Shown: positions 7,727-22,387, numbered from the stretch's first letter. The stretch: 64,000 nucleotides of DNA from Streptomyces bikiniensis (GCA_000716465.1 JNWL01000005.1:62001-126000), one strand, 5' to 3'. The notes: generated from the letters alone by a model not told the origin. Numbers and translations: made by a program.

Positions 7727-9100
7727 TCACGCCGTCCGCCGTCGCGCCACCAGCGTCCACGCGCCGAGGCCGAGCAGCAGCACCGTCCCGGTGCCGATCC
7801 CGGCAGCGGCGACCAGCCGCATGGCGTCGCCGCGCTCCGCCTCCTCGGCCGCCTGTGCCCCGCTGGCCCCCTTCTCGGCCGCCTCCTTGTCGCCGGCGGT
7901 CACGGCGAACGGGCCGGGGTCCCCGTCGTACCCGGGGCCGGGCTTCGCCGCGTTCAGCACGTTCACCCGCAGCGTCAGCGGCACCGGCCCGTCGCCGTAC
8001 TCCTTGGCGATCTCCGGGCTGAGCGTGGCCGACAGGTAGTACCAGCCGGCGAACCGCATCCCGCTCGTCGCCTCGTTGTACGCGGTGCGGTTCTCGTGCG
8101 CCACCGGCCGCTGCGGACCGAGCGCCAGCGTCGTCTGCTTCCCGCTGTAGCCGACCGTCCCGTCGTCGACGTGGCCGAGCGCCGGGTTGGCGAGGGAGAG
8201 CACCAGCGCGTTGGAGACGTGGTCGTCGCCCGCGGTGCTGCTGCCCAGCTCGGCGGTGGCGAAGAGCTGCTGCCCCCAGTCGAGGGGGACCCGGTAGAAG
8301 AGGGTCTGCCCCGGCCGGATGTCGGACCGCCACTCGCCCCGCGTCAGCGAGGCCGCGTCGTAGACCCCCGATCCGCCCTGCCGGAGCTTCGGCTCGCCCG
8401 TCAGGGGCGCGGGCGTGGCGGACGGCCAGGACTCCGGGAGCTCGGTCGGCCCCGGCTTCTTCAGGAGCGGCTCGGTCAGGTGCCGGATCTCCAGGTCCCA
8501 GGCGGCCGGGTCGGAGCCCGCCTTCGTGGTGCGCTCGACGAGCACGTAGTAGTTGCCCGGCTTCTGGCAGCTGGAGCTGTCCGGGTTCACGACCCGGCGG
8601 GCGTACGCGGTGAGGGGGCGGGTGTACCGGGCCGAGGAGAAGCCGGTCTGCTGGTAGCCGCACTCGGTGCCGGAGTCGTCCTGGATGCTGACCTTGAACC
8701 CGTCGCCGTAATCGACCCTGCCGCCGGGCTTGGGGACGGCGACCGCGGAGACGTACGTGTTCCGCTTTCCGTCGAGGACGATCCGGTAGTAGGCCCTGCC
8801 GTCCTTCTCCAGCGTGTCGCGGTAGGTCTGCCCGGCCTTCAGCTCCCGCGCGTACGAGCTGGAGTCGGCGCCCCGGACCTGCTGGGCGGTGGCGTCGAAG
8901 GCGTACGGCGGAAGGGCCTCGCCCTCGGCGGCCGGGGCGTGGACCGAGGCCTGCCCGTGGGACGGGACCCGGGCCTGCGCCTGGTCCCGCACGAGGGGCC
9001 GTGTCTGCGCCTGGGCGGGCGGCCCCGCCACCGTCCCCACCGCCGCGGCCGCCGCGAACAGGGCCCCCGCCCGCCTGCCGATGCCGGCCCGCTTCCTCAC
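7727..9100 (-). CDS. Secreted, membrane-anchored protein of unknown function
   Basis: A 457-residue type I membrane protein. The signal peptide is RRAGALFAAAAAVGTVAGPPAQAQ, and a C-terminal helix (about residues 428-450) with ARRRTA after it acts as a stop-transfer. The extracellular part is probably beta-rich. It has repeated phrases such as GQTYRDTLEKDGRAYYRI and GQTLFYRVPLDW that look like two related pre-peptidase-type folds. Two Cys residues lie in GTECGYQQ and SSSCQKPG. No catalytic motif is evident. A conserved homologue occurs at this place in Streptomyces. The gene ends 12 bases from the convergent kinase gene. Confidence 0.8.
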   Translation of the reverse strand: MRKRAGIGRRAGALFAAAAAVGTVAGPPAQAQTRPLVRDQAQARVPSHGQASVHAPAAEGEALPPYAFDATAQQVRGADSSSYARELKAGQTYRDTLEKDGRAYYRIVLDGKRNTYVSAVAVPKPGGRVDYGDGFKVSIQDDSGTECGYQQTGFSSARYTRPLTAYARRVVNPDSSSCQKPGNYYVLVERTTKAGSDPAAWDLEIRHLTEPLLKKPGPTELPESWPSATPAPLTGEPKLRQGGSGVYDAASLTRGEWRSDIRPGQTLFYRVPLDWGQQLFATAELGSSTAGDDHVSNALVLSLANPALGHVDDGTVGYSGKQTTLALGPQRPVAHENRTAYNEATSGMRFAGWYYLSATLSPEIAKEYGDGPVPLTLRVNVLNAAKPGPGYDGDPGPFAVTAGDKEAAEKGASGAQAAEEAERGDAMRLVAAAGIGTGTVLLLGLGAWTLVARRRTA

Positions 9101-9247
9101 GCGCTCCCCCTCGTCGCTTCCCGACGCCTTCTCTTCGCTTGGGCAAGCAACCTATTCGCCCGGGCAAACCACGAACAAGGTCCGGACAGAGCGAAGCCCC
9201 GGTCCGCACAAGTGCGGCCGGGGCTTCACCCACAGACGGTCTTCGTC

Positions 9248-9382
9248 TCAGACACCCGAACCTGCGGGCACGGAGTCGGTCGCCTCCGTCCACAGATCCT
9301 GCTCGGCGCGATCCGCCTGGATCTGGCGGTACACGAGGAGCCCGCCGATGGCGGCCAGTGCGACCAGGAGAAGCTTCTTCAC
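9248..9382 (-). CDS. DLW-39 family microprotein
   Basis: A 44-residue protein, MKKLLLVALAAIGGLLVYRQ followed by IQADRAEQDLWTEATDSVP. It has one N-terminal transmembrane helix and the AEQDLWTEATD motif that defines the actinobacterial DLW-39 family. Function is unknown; it is typically found next to gyrA and tRNA-Ile, as here. The start is GTG at 9382, with a purine-rich GAAAGACGAGG sequence upstream. Confidence 0.88.
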   Translation of the reverse strand: MKKLLLVALAAIGGLLVYRQIQADRAEQDLWTEATDSVPAGSGV

Positions 9383-9503
9383 CGCGCGACCTCGTCTTTC
9401 GTTGACGTAGGAGACTTCTGACGCCCACTCTACACATCGACCGATACCGATCGGTGACCTGTGCGAGGTTCAAACCCACGACGTCCCGGATTCACGCCGG
9501 GAA

Positions 9504-9543
9504 AAACGAAATCGACCCGGACGGATGAACCGTCCGGGTCGAT
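9504..9543 (-). terminator. Terminator of tRNA-Ile
   Basis: A perfect 12-bp inverted repeat (9511-9522 with 9532-9543) follows the 3' end of the minus-strand tRNA-Ile. In the transcript it is followed by TTCGTTTTTC. It separates the tRNA from the downstream microprotein gene. Confidence 0.9.
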
Positions 9544-9550
9544 CGAGAAG

Positions 9551-9624
9551 TGGGGCTAACAGGATTTGAACCTGTGGCCTCATCCTTATCAGGGATGCGC
9601 TCTAACCAACTGAGCTATAGCCCC
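9551..9624 (-). tRNA. tRNA-Ile (anticodon GAT)
   Basis: A 74-nt cloverleaf starting GGGGCTATAGCTCAG. The D-loop has AGTTGGTTAGAGC, the anticodon stem-loop is CATCCCTGATAAGGATG with anticodon GAT, and the T-arm has GGTTCAAATCC. The acceptor stem pairs GGGGCTA with TAGCCCC, leaving an A discriminator. No CCA is encoded. Its position next to gyrA matches other Streptomyces. Confidence 0.97.
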
Positions 9625-9734
9625 GCCGCGCTTTGCGGTGTGTGTCCCGCGCGCTGACTCCTGAAGATTAGCGCACGTGGGGGCCAGTCCCAAAATCCGT
9701 TCCCGGGACCGGCCCCGCGCGTCCCTCTCGCCCG

Positions 9735-10403
9735 CTACTCGTCCTCGGCCAGCGTCAGCTCGACGCCGCCCACGAAACCGGCCGACAGGTTGTAGATGAA
9801 CGCGCCCAGCGTCGCCAGGGCGGTCATCAGGACCACGTCGATCACCGCGATCACCGAGGTGAACATCAGCACCCTCGGCAGCGACAGGAACGACTGCAGG
9901 TCGAAGCCGTTGGACTCGTTCGAGCCCGTGGCCTCGCTGATCGTCCCGCCGACCGTCGAGAAGACGCCCATGGCGTCCATGACCATCCACAGCACCGCCG
10001 CGGCCACGACCGTGCAGATGCCGAGCGCGATGGAGAGCAGGAAGCTCACCTTCATCACCGACCACGGGTCGGCCTTCGCCACCCGCAGCCGGGCCTTGCG
10101 CGTCCGGGGCGTCGTGCGCGCGCCCGTACGGGGCCGGCGCACGGCCCCGGTCTGGCCGCCCGCCGTGCCGCCCGTCGTCGGGGCGCCGTAGGCCTGCGGC
10201 GGGTGGTACGGCCCGCTCGGCCGCTCGCCGGGCCGCTCGCCGGGCAGCGGCCCGTTGTAGCTCTCGTACGAGGGCTGCTGCCCCCGAGTGTCCGTCACCG
10301 CAACCCCCTGGGAGTTCGTGGCGGAACCACGGGCGCCGTTCGCGCCGGCCCCTGCAGAAGAAGCTCCGGCGGCCGCCGATCCGGCGCCCGTGGCTCCACT
10401 CAC
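9735..10403 (-). CDS. DUF3566 domain-containing membrane protein
   Basis: A 222-residue protein with a disordered Ala/Gly/Pro-rich N-terminal half and a C-terminal DUF3566 region starting at about residue 108 (RLRVAKADPWSVMKVSFLLS). The region has two hydrophobic helices, SFLLSIALGICTVVAAAVLWMV and VLMFTSVIAVIDVVLMTALATLG. It then ends with FIYNLSAGFVGGVELTLAEDE, where the conserved YNL and GG residues are visible. The gene begins 4 bases after the gyrA stop, so it is the last member of the gyrase operon. The role is unknown, though the linkage to gyrA is conserved in actinobacteria. Confidence 0.92.
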   Translation of the reverse strand: MSGATGAGSAAAGASSAGAGANGARGSATNSQGVAVTDTRGQQPSYESYNGPLPGERPGERPSGPYHPPQAYGAPTTGGTAGGQTGAVRRPRTGARTTPRTRKARLRVAKADPWSVMKVSFLLSIALGICTVVAAAVLWMVMDAMGVFSTVGGTISEATGSNESNGFDLQSFLSLPRVLMFTSVIAVIDVVLMTALATLGAFIYNLSAGFVGGVELTLAEDE

Positions 10404-10407
10404 GCTC

Positions 10408-13020
<2,613 letters not shown>

Positions 13021-13061
13021 TGCTGGTCGTCAGTCCTTTCGTACGGTCAGCTGAGACCGAC

Positions 13062-15185
<2,124 letters not shown>

Positions 15186-15356
15186 TCATGGGTGTTTGCC
15201 GGTACCTGAATGCGCATGTGCCGCCCTGGGCGGGAGCGAGACGACTCCCCATATCCGGACAGGGGCTCCAGGGCCCCCTGACGGCCACCCAGCGCTTCGA
15301 GCCGTAGCGCGGCGTGGGCGCCGGGGGCGAACGTTGTCAAAGAACGGTCGCCCCCT

Positions 15357-15425
15357 GTCGGGGGCATGCGTTCCACCCCTGGTCGTGGGTGCGCGTTCCG
15401 CCTCGTCGGGGGCGTGCGCTCCGCC
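15357..15425. repeat. Three imperfect 21-bp direct repeats
   Basis: Copies start at 15357, 15382 and 15405 and share the pattern GTCGGGGGCGTGCGTTCCGCC with two to four changes each. They lie in the non-coding region upstream of gyrB. Their role is unknown. Confidence 0.6.
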
Positions 15426-15438
15426 GGGGCGTGGGGGT

Positions 15439-15459
15439 TCCCCGGGCGAAGCCCGGGGA
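15439..15459. repeat. GC-rich hairpin
   Basis: A perfect 9-bp inverted repeat TCCCCGGGC / GCCCGGGGA with loop GAA. Stem-loops of this sequence type recur in Streptomyces intergenic regions. Without a T-run it may be a repeat element or an RNA-stabilising hairpin rather than an intrinsic terminator. Confidence 0.6.
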
Positions 15460-15584
15460 GGGCGGGCACAACGCCACGCGCACGGCGCCCTCCCCTGGTA
15501 CCCACCACGAGAACGAGGCCCCCGAAGGACCCGCACATATACGGAGCACCGGCCACCGAGAACCCGGGCAGCCCGGCGCCCCGG

Positions 15585-15672
15585 GGCCTGTCCGGCGGAT
15601 CATGGCCGGAGCCACGACGCCTGGCACGGCACCTCGCCGCGGCCCACCCGGCCCTGATCCGCCTGACAGGCC
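15585..15672. mobile_element. Possible MITE-like inverted-repeat element
   Basis: Arms of 18 bp, GGCCTGTCCGGCGGATCA at 15585-15602 and TGATCCGCCTGACAGGCC at 15655-15672, pair with one mismatch around a 52-base centre. CCTGTCCGGCGGATCA-type ends are familiar from dispersed Streptomyces repeats and IS-related sequences, often beside CTAG, and CTAG follows here at 15673. The right arm abuts and contributes to the dciA stop codon. It could equally act as a terminator for dciA. No transposase is present. Confidence 0.45.
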
Positions 15673-16242
15673 CTAGCCGTACGTGTCGCCGGGCCCCAGC
15701 GACCCCGGCGCCCGCAGCGGCCCGTACCCCCGCCTCGGCGCCCCGGGCCCCAGGACCTTGATCATCCGCACCGTCCCGTGCCCCAGGTCCTCGTTGAGCC
15801 GCGCGACCAGCCTCGGCGCGAGGAGCCGCAGCTGCGTGGCCCACGCGGTCGAGTCGCACTGCACGGTCAGCACCCGCACGTCCGGGTCGTCGTCGAACCT
15901 CACCGGCACGCAGTGCTTCGCCAGGTCCTCACCGACGATCTGCGGCCAGCGGCCCATGACCCCGCCGACCGCCGCCGGCGTCTCCCAGCCCCGCTCGGTG
16001 ATCAGCCGGTTGATCGCGGCGCCGAGCGCCATCGGGTCGCGCCCGTCGGCGCGCGCGCCGGAGCGCAGCCCGCCGCCGCGCCGGGCCTGCTTCCGCTGCT
16101 GCGCGGCCGCGCCCCGCGCCTTCGCCTGCTCCTTCGCGGCGCGCAGCGCGACCCGGGCGAGGTCGACGCCCGAGGGCTCGGGCGCCGCGCCCCCGGGGGT
16201 CGCGGCACTGTCCACAGGCTGGGGACGGTTCTCCTCGCTCAT
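15673..16242 (-). CDS. dciA: DciA-type replicative helicase loader (DUF721)
   Basis: A 189-residue protein with the DUF721 core (about residues 70-170): DPMALGAAINRLITERGW, WPQIVGEDLAKHCVPVRF, LTVQCDSTAWATQLRLLAPRL and LNEDLG. DciA proteins load or regulate the DnaB helicase in bacteria that lack DnaC or DnaI, and no dnaC- or dnaI-like gene appears in this window. The N-terminal 65 residues are basic and probably disordered. The gene lies 25 bases downstream of recF. The C-terminal tail (GAPRRGYGPLRAPGSLGPGD) is low complexity, and its stop codon abuts an inverted-repeat element. Confidence 0.9.
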   Translation of the reverse strand: MSEENRPQPVDSAATPGGAAPEPSGVDLARVALRAAKEQAKARGAAAQQRKQARRGGGLRSGARADGRDPMALGAAINRLITERGWETPAAVGGVMGRWPQIVGEDLAKHCVPVRFDDDPDVRVLTVQCDSTAWATQLRLLAPRLVARLNEDLGHGTVRMIKVLGPGAPRRGYGPLRAPGSLGPGDTYG

Positions 16243-16267
16243 GCGCGCTCCCCGGTCGGTCCCACGG

Positions 16268-17389
16268 TCATACGCGTTCCACCGCCCCGCCGGCCACCGC
16301 GTACCGCGCCCCGGCCAGGACGTCCGGCACGTCGTCGTCCACCGCGGCCGTCACCAGGACCTGCTCGCCGTGCGCCACCAGTTCCGCGAGCCGCTCGCGC
16401 CGGCGCGCGTCCAGCTCGGCGAAGACGTCGTCGAGGACGAGGACCGGCTCGTTGCCCTCGGCGCGCAGCAGGTCGTACGAGGCGAGCCGCAGCGCGAGCG
16501 CGTACGACCAGGACTCGCCGTGGCTCGCGTACCCCTTCGCCGGCAGGTCCCCGAGCTTGAGCAGCAGCTCGTCCCTGTGCGGTCCGACGAGCGTGACGCC
16601 CCGCTCGATCTCCTGCTTGCGGACCTCGGCGAGGGCGGCGAGCACCTGCTCGTACAGCTCCTCGCGGGTGCTCCCCGGGCCCGGCGCGGAGGGCCGGTAC
16701 TCCAGGAGGACCGGTCCGCCGCCGGGCGCGAGCTGCTCGTACGCCTTGTCCGCGAGCGGCTGCAGTACGCCGATGAGGTCGAGCCGCTGGGCGAGCAGCT
16801 CGGCGCCGGCCCGCGCCAGGTGCTGGTCCCAGACGTCCAGGGTCGACAGGTCCATGCCCCGGCCGCCGTGCCGCCGGGCCATCGCGGCCGACTTCAGGAG
16901 CGTGTTGCGCTGCTTGAGCACGCGCTCGTAGTCGGCGCGCACGCCCGCCATGCGCGGCGAGCGCGCCGTGATCAGCTCGTCGAGGAAGCGCCGGCGCTCG
17001 CCGGGGTCGCCCTTCACCAGGGCGAGGTCCTCGGGCGCGAACAGCACGGTCCGTACGATCCCCAGGACGTCACGCGGTCTGACCTGCGAGGACCTGTTGA
17101 TGCGGGCGCGGTTGGCCCGGCCCGGGTTGAGCTCCAGCTCGATCAGCTGGGAGCGCTCGCCCTGGGTGACGGCGGCCCTGATCACCGCGCGCTCCGCCCC
17201 CATGCGGACGAGCGGGGCGTCGGAGGCGACGCGGTGGCTGCCGAGGGACGCGAGGTAGCCGACGGCCTCGACCAGGTTGGTCTTGCCCTGGCCGTTCGCG
17301 CCCACGAACGCGGTGACGCCCGGGTCGAGGGGAACCTCGACCCGGGCGTAGGAACGGAAGTCGGCCAGCGACAGATGCGTGACGTGCAT
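16268..17389 (-). CDS. recF: DNA replication and repair protein RecF
   Basis: An SMC-like ATPase of 373 residues that helps load RecA at gapped DNA with RecO and RecR. The start is the ATG at 17389 ([20 protein letters not shown]). A longer frame to 18163 only runs through gnd. Walker A is GANGQGKTN (about 30-38), and Walker B with the signature region appears as [21 protein letters not shown] near the C-terminus. Size matches Streptomyces RecF. It lies between gnd and dciA on the same strand, in the conserved dnaN-recF-gyrB order interrupted by gnd as in other streptomycetes. Confidence 0.97.
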   Translation of the reverse strand: MHVTHLSLADFRSYARVEVPLDPGVTAFVGANGQGKTNLVEAVGYLASLGSHRVASDAPLVRMGAERAVIRAAVTQGERSQLIELELNPGRANRARINRSSQVRPRDVLGIVRTVLFAPEDLALVKGDPGERRRFLDELITARSPRMAGVRADYERVLKQRNTLLKSAAMARRHGGRGMDLSTLDVWDQHLARAGAELLAQRLDLIGVLQPLADKAYEQLAPGGGPVLLEYRPSAPGPGSTREELYEQVLAALAEVRKQEIERGVTLVGPHRDELLLKLGDLPAKGYASHGESWSYALALRLASYDLLRAEGNEPVLVLDDVFAELDARRRERLAELVAHGEQVLVTAAVDDDVPDVLAGARYAVAGGAVERV

Positions 17390-17445
17390 GGTTGGGCGCC
17401 GACCTTCCCCGGCTGCTGCGCACCGCCGGGTGCACAGCCTGTGGA

Positions 17446-18324
17446 TTACTTGTTCTTCTCGACCGCGTGGCCGCCGAACTGGTTGCGCAGCGCGGCGATC
17501 ATCTTCATCTGCGGGGAGTCGTCCTGGCGCGAGGCGAACCGCGCGAACAGCGACGCGGTGATCGCGGGCAGCGGCACGGCGTTGTCGATGGCGGCCTCGA
17601 CGGTCCACCGGCCCTCGCCGGAGTCCTGGGCGTAGCCCCGCAGTCCCTCCAGGTGCTCGTCCTCGTCCAGGGCGTTGACGGCCAGGTCGAGCAGCCAGGA
17701 GCGGATGACCGTGCCCTCCTGCCAGGAGCGGAAGACCTCGCGCACGTCGGTGACGGAGTCGACCTTCTCCAGGAGCTCCCAGCCCTCGGCGTAGGCCTGC
17801 ATCATCGCGTACTCGATGCCGTTGTGGACCATCTTCGCGAAGTGGCCGGCGCCGACCTTGCCCGCGTGGACCGAGCCGAAGTCGCCCTCGGGCTTGAGCG
17901 CGTCGAAGACCGGCTGGACCTTCGCCACGTTCTCGGCGTCGCCGCCGTACATCAGCGCGTAGCCGTTCTCCAGGCCCCAGACGCCGCCGGAGACGCCGCA
18001 GTCGACGAAGCCGATGCCCTTGGCGGCCAGCTCCTCGGCGTGCTTCTCGTCGTCCGTCCAGCGCGAGTTCCCGCCGTCCACGACGACGTCGCCGGGGGAG
18101 AGCAGGCCGGCCAGCTCGTCGATGGTGGACTGGGTCGCGGCACCGGCCGGGACCATGACCCACACGACGCGCGGACCCTTGAGCTCGCCCACAAGCTCTT
18201 CGAGGCTGTGGACGTCGGCGAGGTCCGGGTTGCGGTCGTATCCGATGACGGTGTGGCCTGCGCGGCGAATGCGCTCGCGCATGTTGCCGCCCATCTTGCC
18301 GAGACCGACGAGACCGAGCTCCAT
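17446..18324 (-). CDS. gnd: 6-phosphogluconate dehydrogenase, short decarboxylating type
   Basis: An oxidoreductase of 292 residues that converts 6-phosphogluconate to ribulose 5-phosphate, CO2 and a reduced nicotinamide cofactor. The dinucleotide site is [12 protein letters not shown] at the start. The substrate motif [18 protein letters not shown] and the catalytic region [19 protein letters not shown] are present. The length is that of the short GndA form, about 170 residues less than the classical enzyme, and this form often prefers NAD. The ATG at 18324 was chosen because the protein then begins [12 protein letters not shown]. Its place between dnaN and recF is typical of Streptomyces and suggests co-expression with replication genes. 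Confidence 0.95.
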   Translation of the reverse strand: MELGLVGLGKMGGNMRERIRRAGHTVIGYDRNPDLADVHSLEELVGELKGPRVVWVMVPAGAATQSTIDELAGLLSPGDVVVDGGNSRWTDDEKHAEELAAKGIGFVDCGVSGGVWGLENGYALMYGGDAENVAKVQPVFDALKPEGDFGSVHAGKVGAGHFAKMVHNGIEYAMMQAYAEGWELLEKVDSVTDVREVFRSWQEGTVIRSWLLDLAVNALDEDEHLEGLRGYAQDSGEGRWTVEAAIDNAVPLPAITASLFARFASRQDDSPQMKMIAALRNQFGGHAVEKNK

Positions 18325-18449
18325 CAGATGATTCCTTAAGCGTCGTGTGCGGTTCGTACCCGCGTCCGAGCCTACGCCCGGACGCGGGTGCACACCTGTG
18401 GGGTCGGCCGCTCAGGCGAAGCCCCGCACAAGGCCGTGGAGCAGGCGGA

Positions 18450-19580
18450 TCAGCCGCTCAGGCGCACCGGCATGATCAGGTACTTGTAAGCCTCGTCCGC
18501 CTCGGCGTCCACGGCGGGCTTGCCGCTGAGCAGCGCCGGCTTGGTGGAGGTCGTGAAGGAGAGCTGGGCGACCGGGGAGTCGATCGCGCTCAGGCCGTCG
18601 AGCAGGAAGGTCGGGTTGAAGGCGATCGAGATGTCGTCGCCCTCCAGCTGCGCGTCGACCCTCTCCACAGCCTGTGCGTCGTCGCTGGAGCCCGCCTCCA
18701 GGATCAGCACGCCCTGCTCGAAGCTCAGCCGGACCGGGGTGTTGCGCTCGGCCACCAGGGCCACGCGCTTGACGGCCTCGACGAAGGGGGCGGTCTCGAT
18801 CACCGCGACCGAGTTGAACTCGGTGGGGAAGAGCGTCCGGTACTTCGGCAGGTCGCCCTCGAGGAGGCGGGTGGTGGTGCGGCGGCCCGCGCCCTCGAAG
18901 CCGATCAGTCCCTCGCCCTTGCCGGAGCCCGAGAGCGCCAGGGTGACCGTGTCGCCGCTGGTGAGCGCCTTCGCGGTGTCCAGGAGGGTCTTCGCGGGCA
19001 CCAGGGCGACCGCGGAGGCGTCCGGGGACTCCGGCTTCCACAGGAACTCGCGGACCGCGAAGCGGTAGCGGTCGGTGGAGGCCAGGGTGACCGTGTCGCC
19101 CTCGATCTCGATGCGCACACCGGTGAGGACGGGCAGCGTGTCGTCGCGGCCGGCGGCGATGGCCACCTGCGCGGCGGCGGAGGCGAAGACCTCGCCGGGG
19201 ACGGTGCCGGTCGCGGTGGGCATCTCCGGCAGCGCCGGGTACTCCTCCACGGGCAGGGTGTGGAGGGTGAAGCGGGAGGAGCCGCAGACGACGGTCGCCC
19301 GTACACCGTCCGTGGAGATCTCCACGGGACGGTTGGGGAGGGCGCGGCAGATGTCGGCGAGCAGGCGGCCGGAGACGAGGACGGTGCCGTCCTCCTCGAC
19401 CTCCGCCTCGACCGAGACCCGCGCGGAGACCTCGTAGTCGAAGCTCGAGAAGCTGAGGGCGCCGTCCTCGGCCTTCAGCAGAAGGCCCGCGAGTACGGGC
19501 GCCGGCGGACGGGCCGGGAGGCTGCGGGCCACCCAGGCCACCGCCTCCGCGAGTACATCGCGCTCCACCCGGATCTTCAC
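18450..19580 (-). CDS. dnaN: DNA polymerase III sliding clamp (beta subunit)
   Basis: The ring-shaped processivity clamp, 376 residues, with three repeated clamp folds. It starts [20 protein letters not shown] from a GTG preceded by AGGAGG. The usual C-terminal end LIMPVRLSG, which forms part of the peptide-binding pocket, is present. It is the first gene leftward from oriC and runs with the replication fork. The 125-base gap to gnd is too short for much beyond a promoter or terminator. Confidence 0.98.
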   Translation of the reverse strand: MKIRVERDVLAEAVAWVARSLPARPPAPVLAGLLLKAEDGALSFSSFDYEVSARVSVEAEVEEDGTVLVSGRLLADICRALPNRPVEISTDGVRATVVCGSSRFTLHTLPVEEYPALPEMPTATGTVPGEVFASAAAQVAIAAGRDDTLPVLTGVRIEIEGDTVTLASTDRYRFAVREFLWKPESPDASAVALVPAKTLLDTAKALTSGDTVTLALSGSGKGEGLIGFEGAGRRTTTRLLEGDLPKYRTLFPTEFNSVAVIETAPFVEAVKRVALVAERNTPVRLSFEQGVLILEAGSSDDAQAVERVDAQLEGDDISIAFNPTFLLDGLSAIDSPVAQLSFTTSTKPALLSGKPAVDAEADEAYKYLIMPVRLSG

Positions 19581-20444
19581 CGGAACCGCCTCCTGCTTGT
19601 TGCTGGCTCTTCGTCGACTGCGGGAACCAGTCTGACGTACGCCACCGACACTCGGTGCTGCTCGGGGTCAAGTCGGGACGAGGGGCGTTCGGGGCTCCGG
19701 CGCCGAGTTGTGCACAGCCCCCGCTTCAAAGCGGATTCCGAGCTAACTCTAGGTGGCAGTAGTAGTAGGGCCTGTGGAAACCGTGGATAACCCTGTCCAC
19801 GCAGGTCAGACCCAGTTTTTTGTCCACCGTGCCTGTGGGTGGAACCGGTGGATAACCAGCGGTCTCTGTGGACACCCGAAAGTTCTGCACACCCCATACA
19901 CAGGACACAGGGAGTTCTCCCCAGCCTCGTCCCCAGCTTTACCCCGGTTCCCCACAGGCCAATCCTCTCCCCTGGTGTGACGGCTTTCACTCGACGAGGT
20001 GAGGACGGGCGTTTCGTTGCCGAACAGTGGACAGGGCTGTGGAGAAGCTGTGGGCAACAGACCGTTCCCTGTGGGCGACCGGTGGACAACCTTCGAGACC
20101 CCCTGTGGACGAAAGTTCTGTCCACATCCTGTGGATAACGCTTGCCAACAATTCCCCAGGGGTCTGAGCTGGAGTGATCCCCTGGCACCAAGCCAGCCTG
20201 TGGACAGAATCCGGATAACTTCGCAGTCCCCACCCTGTGGACGGGTGATCATCCCGCAATCTGTGGAGAACCCGCCAGCGGAACGCCGCAATCGAACAGC
20301 CCCGCCCCGCCGCCGGCTCGTCCCCAACCTGTGCACACCTCACGGCCGACCCGTTCCGACCGCCGGAGGGGCCCGGGCAGCCCCCGGGAACGCCTACGGG
20401 CGCCCCGGGAGGAGTCCCGGAGCGCCCGTGGGAGGAGGCTGGTG
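19581..20444. other. oriC: Origin of replication oriC
   Basis: The 864-base gap between dnaN and dnaA contains many 9-mers close to the Streptomyces DnaA box TTGTCCACA or its complement, in both orientations. Those I can place start at 19773, 19782, 19793, 19820, 19847, 19867, 20026, 20038, 20049, 20070, 20081, 20104, 20118, 20130, 20199, 20236 and 20262. Matches such as CTGTCCACA (20118), TGTGGATAA (20130) and TGTGGACAG (20199) are strongest. They fall into two groups, 19773-19875 and 20026-20270, separated by about 150 bases. No long AT-rich unwinding element is visible, which is typical of this genus. Confidence 0.95.
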
Positions 20445-22265
20445 TCAGCCGTTCTTGATGCGGTTGGTCAGCTCGGTGACCTGGTTGTAGATGGAGCGCC
20501 GCTCCGCCATCAGGGCGCGGATCTTCCGGTCCGCGTGCATCACCGTCGTGTGGTCCCGGCCGCCGAACTGCGCGCCGATCTTCGGCAGCGACAGGTCCGT
20601 CAGCTCGCGGCACAGGTACATGGCGATCTGGCGGGCCGTCACCAGGACGCGGCTGCGCGAGGATCCGCAGAGGTCCTCCACCGTCAGGCCGAAGTAGTCC
20701 GCGGTGGCCGCCATGATCGCCGTAGCCGTGATCTCCGGCGCGCTGTCCTCGCCGCCCGGGATCAGGTCCTTGAGGACGATCTCGGTGAGCCCGAGGTCCA
20801 CCGGCTGCCGGTTGAGGCTCGCGAAGGCCGTCACCCGGATCAGCGCGCCCTCCAACTCGCGGATGTTCCGCGAGATCCGGGAGGCGATGAACTCCAGTAC
20901 CTCCGGCGGGGCGTTGAGCTGCTCCTGCACCGCCTTCTTGCGGAGGATCGCGATGCGCGTCTCCAGCTCCGGCGGCTGCACGTCGGTGGTGAGGCCCCAC
21001 TCGAAGCGGTTGCGGAGCCGGTCCTCCAGGGTCACCAGCTGCCGGGGCGGCCGGTCCGAGGAGAGCACGATCTGCTTGTTCGCGTTGTGCAGGGTGTTGA
21101 AGGTGTGGAAGAACTCCTCCTGCGTCGACTCCTTGCTCGCCAGGAACTGGATGTCGTCGACGAGCAGGATGTCCACGTCGCGGTAGCGCTTGCGGAAGGT
21201 GTCGCCCTTGCCGTCGCGGATCGAGTTGATGAACTCGTTGGTGAACTCCTCGGAGCTCACGTACCGCACGCGCGTGCCCGGGTAGAGGCTCCGCGCGTAG
21301 TGTCCGATCGCGTGCAGCAGATGGGTCTTGCCGAGTCCCGACTCCCCGTAGATGAAGAGGGGGTTGTACGCCTTCGCCGGCGCCTCGGCCACCGCGACCG
21401 CGGCCGCGTGCGCGAACCGGTTCGAGGAACCGATCACGAAGGTGTCGAAGAGGTACCGCGGGTTGAGGCGCGCGTGCTGCTCGCCCGGCGCGCCGGAGCC
21501 CTGCCCGGCGGAGCCGGAGGAACCGGAGGAACCGGAAGAGGGGGACCCGTGGACACCCCCGGGGCCGGGGACCGGACCGCCGCCCGGCCGGGGGCCGGGA
21601 CGCGCGGCGTGGCCCGGCGGGTCGGGCAGCTCGGCGCGCTCGGGCCGCTGCTGCTCGTAGCCGTGGGAGGGCTCGTCGTACCGCGTCTGCCGGGACTGCT
21701 CGGCGGGCCCCGTGTACGGCGCGCGCTCCTGGTAGCCGCCGAGGCGCGGCTGCTGCCAGGAGAGGTCCTCCTGGGTGCGCGGCCAGGCGCCGGGGTCGGG
21801 CCGCTGCGGCTGCTGGTAGTCCGGATAGGCCGGGCGCGCGCTCGGCAGCCCGTCGTCGGACATCGGCCGGTGGCCGTACCCCTCGTACTTCTCGTACTTC
21901 TCGTACGGCTTGTCGTACGAGTCGGACCGGTCGCGCTCGTCGTACCGGGGCGGCTGCGGCGCGGTGGGCGGCGCGGGAGGCGCCGGCTCGCCGACGGAGT
22001 CGTCGACGGTGATCGCGATCCGGATCGGCCGGCCGCACTCGTGGCTGAGCGTCTCGCTGATCAGCGGGGCCAGCCTGCCCTCCAGGACGCGCTTGCCCCA
22101 CTCGTTGGGCACGGCCAGGAGGGCCGTGTCGGCGACCAGGGCGAGCGGCTGGCAGCGCTCGATCCACTGCTTGTCCTTGGGCTCGATCCCCTGCTGGCCC
22201 TCGGCGAGGAGCTGTTCGAGGACCCGCGGCCACACTGCGGCAAGATCGGCAGGTACGTCAGCCAC
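20445..22265 (-). CDS. dnaA: Chromosomal replication initiator DnaA
   Basis: The AAA+ initiator that binds DnaA boxes and opens oriC, 606 residues from the GTG at 22265 ([20 protein letters not shown]). The open frame upstream to 22550 overlaps the promoter and is not coding. Domain I covers about residues 1-100. Domain II is a very long Pro/Gly/Tyr-rich linker (about 100-270) with KYEKYE tracts. Domain III has Walker [10 protein letters not shown], Walker [11 protein letters not shown] and a sensor region. Domain IV ends with the DNA-binding signature [14 protein letters not shown]. The long linker is typical of Streptomyces DnaA. Confidence 0.98.
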   Translation of the reverse strand: MADVPADLAAVWPRVLEQLLAEGQQGIEPKDKQWIERCQPLALVADTALLAVPNEWGKRVLEGRLAPLISETLSHECGRPIRIAITVDDSVGEPAPPAPPTAPQPPRYDERDRSDSYDKPYEKYEKYEGYGHRPMSDDGLPSARPAYPDYQQPQRPDPGAWPRTQEDLSWQQPRLGGYQERAPYTGPAEQSRQTRYDEPSHGYEQQRPERAELPDPPGHAARPGPRPGGGPVPGPGGVHGSPSSGSSGSSGSAGQGSGAPGEQHARLNPRYLFDTFVIGSSNRFAHAAAVAVAEAPAKAYNPLFIYGESGLGKTHLLHAIGHYARSLYPGTRVRYVSSEEFTNEFINSIRDGKGDTFRKRYRDVDILLVDDIQFLASKESTQEEFFHTFNTLHNANKQIVLSSDRPPRQLVTLEDRLRNRFEWGLTTDVQPPELETRIAILRKKAVQEQLNAPPEVLEFIASRISRNIRELEGALIRVTAFASLNRQPVDLGLTEIVLKDLIPGGEDSAPEITATAIMAATADYFGLTVEDLCGSSRSRVLVTARQIAMYLCRELTDLSLPKIGAQFGGRDHTTVMHADRKIRALMAERRSIYNQVTELTNRIKNG

Positions 22266-22387
22266 AGGGCACGCTTTCTCGCAGGTCCCACGAAGGTGTG
22301 GTTCTCGGGGACGGTGGATCGAAGTCCGGAAGACCGGTCTGTTGAGGACAGGTGAGGACAGAACGGAAAAGATTGTGGAGTCCGCCC

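Noticed and set aside
15186..15859. Short overlapping frames between gyrB and dciA
   Set aside because: They lack ribosome-binding sites and domains and are explained by repeats and GC bias.
17390..18163. RecF extended upstream to 18163
   Set aside because: The added part is the antisense-frame shadow of gnd on the same strand; RecF starts clearly with [11 protein letters not shown].
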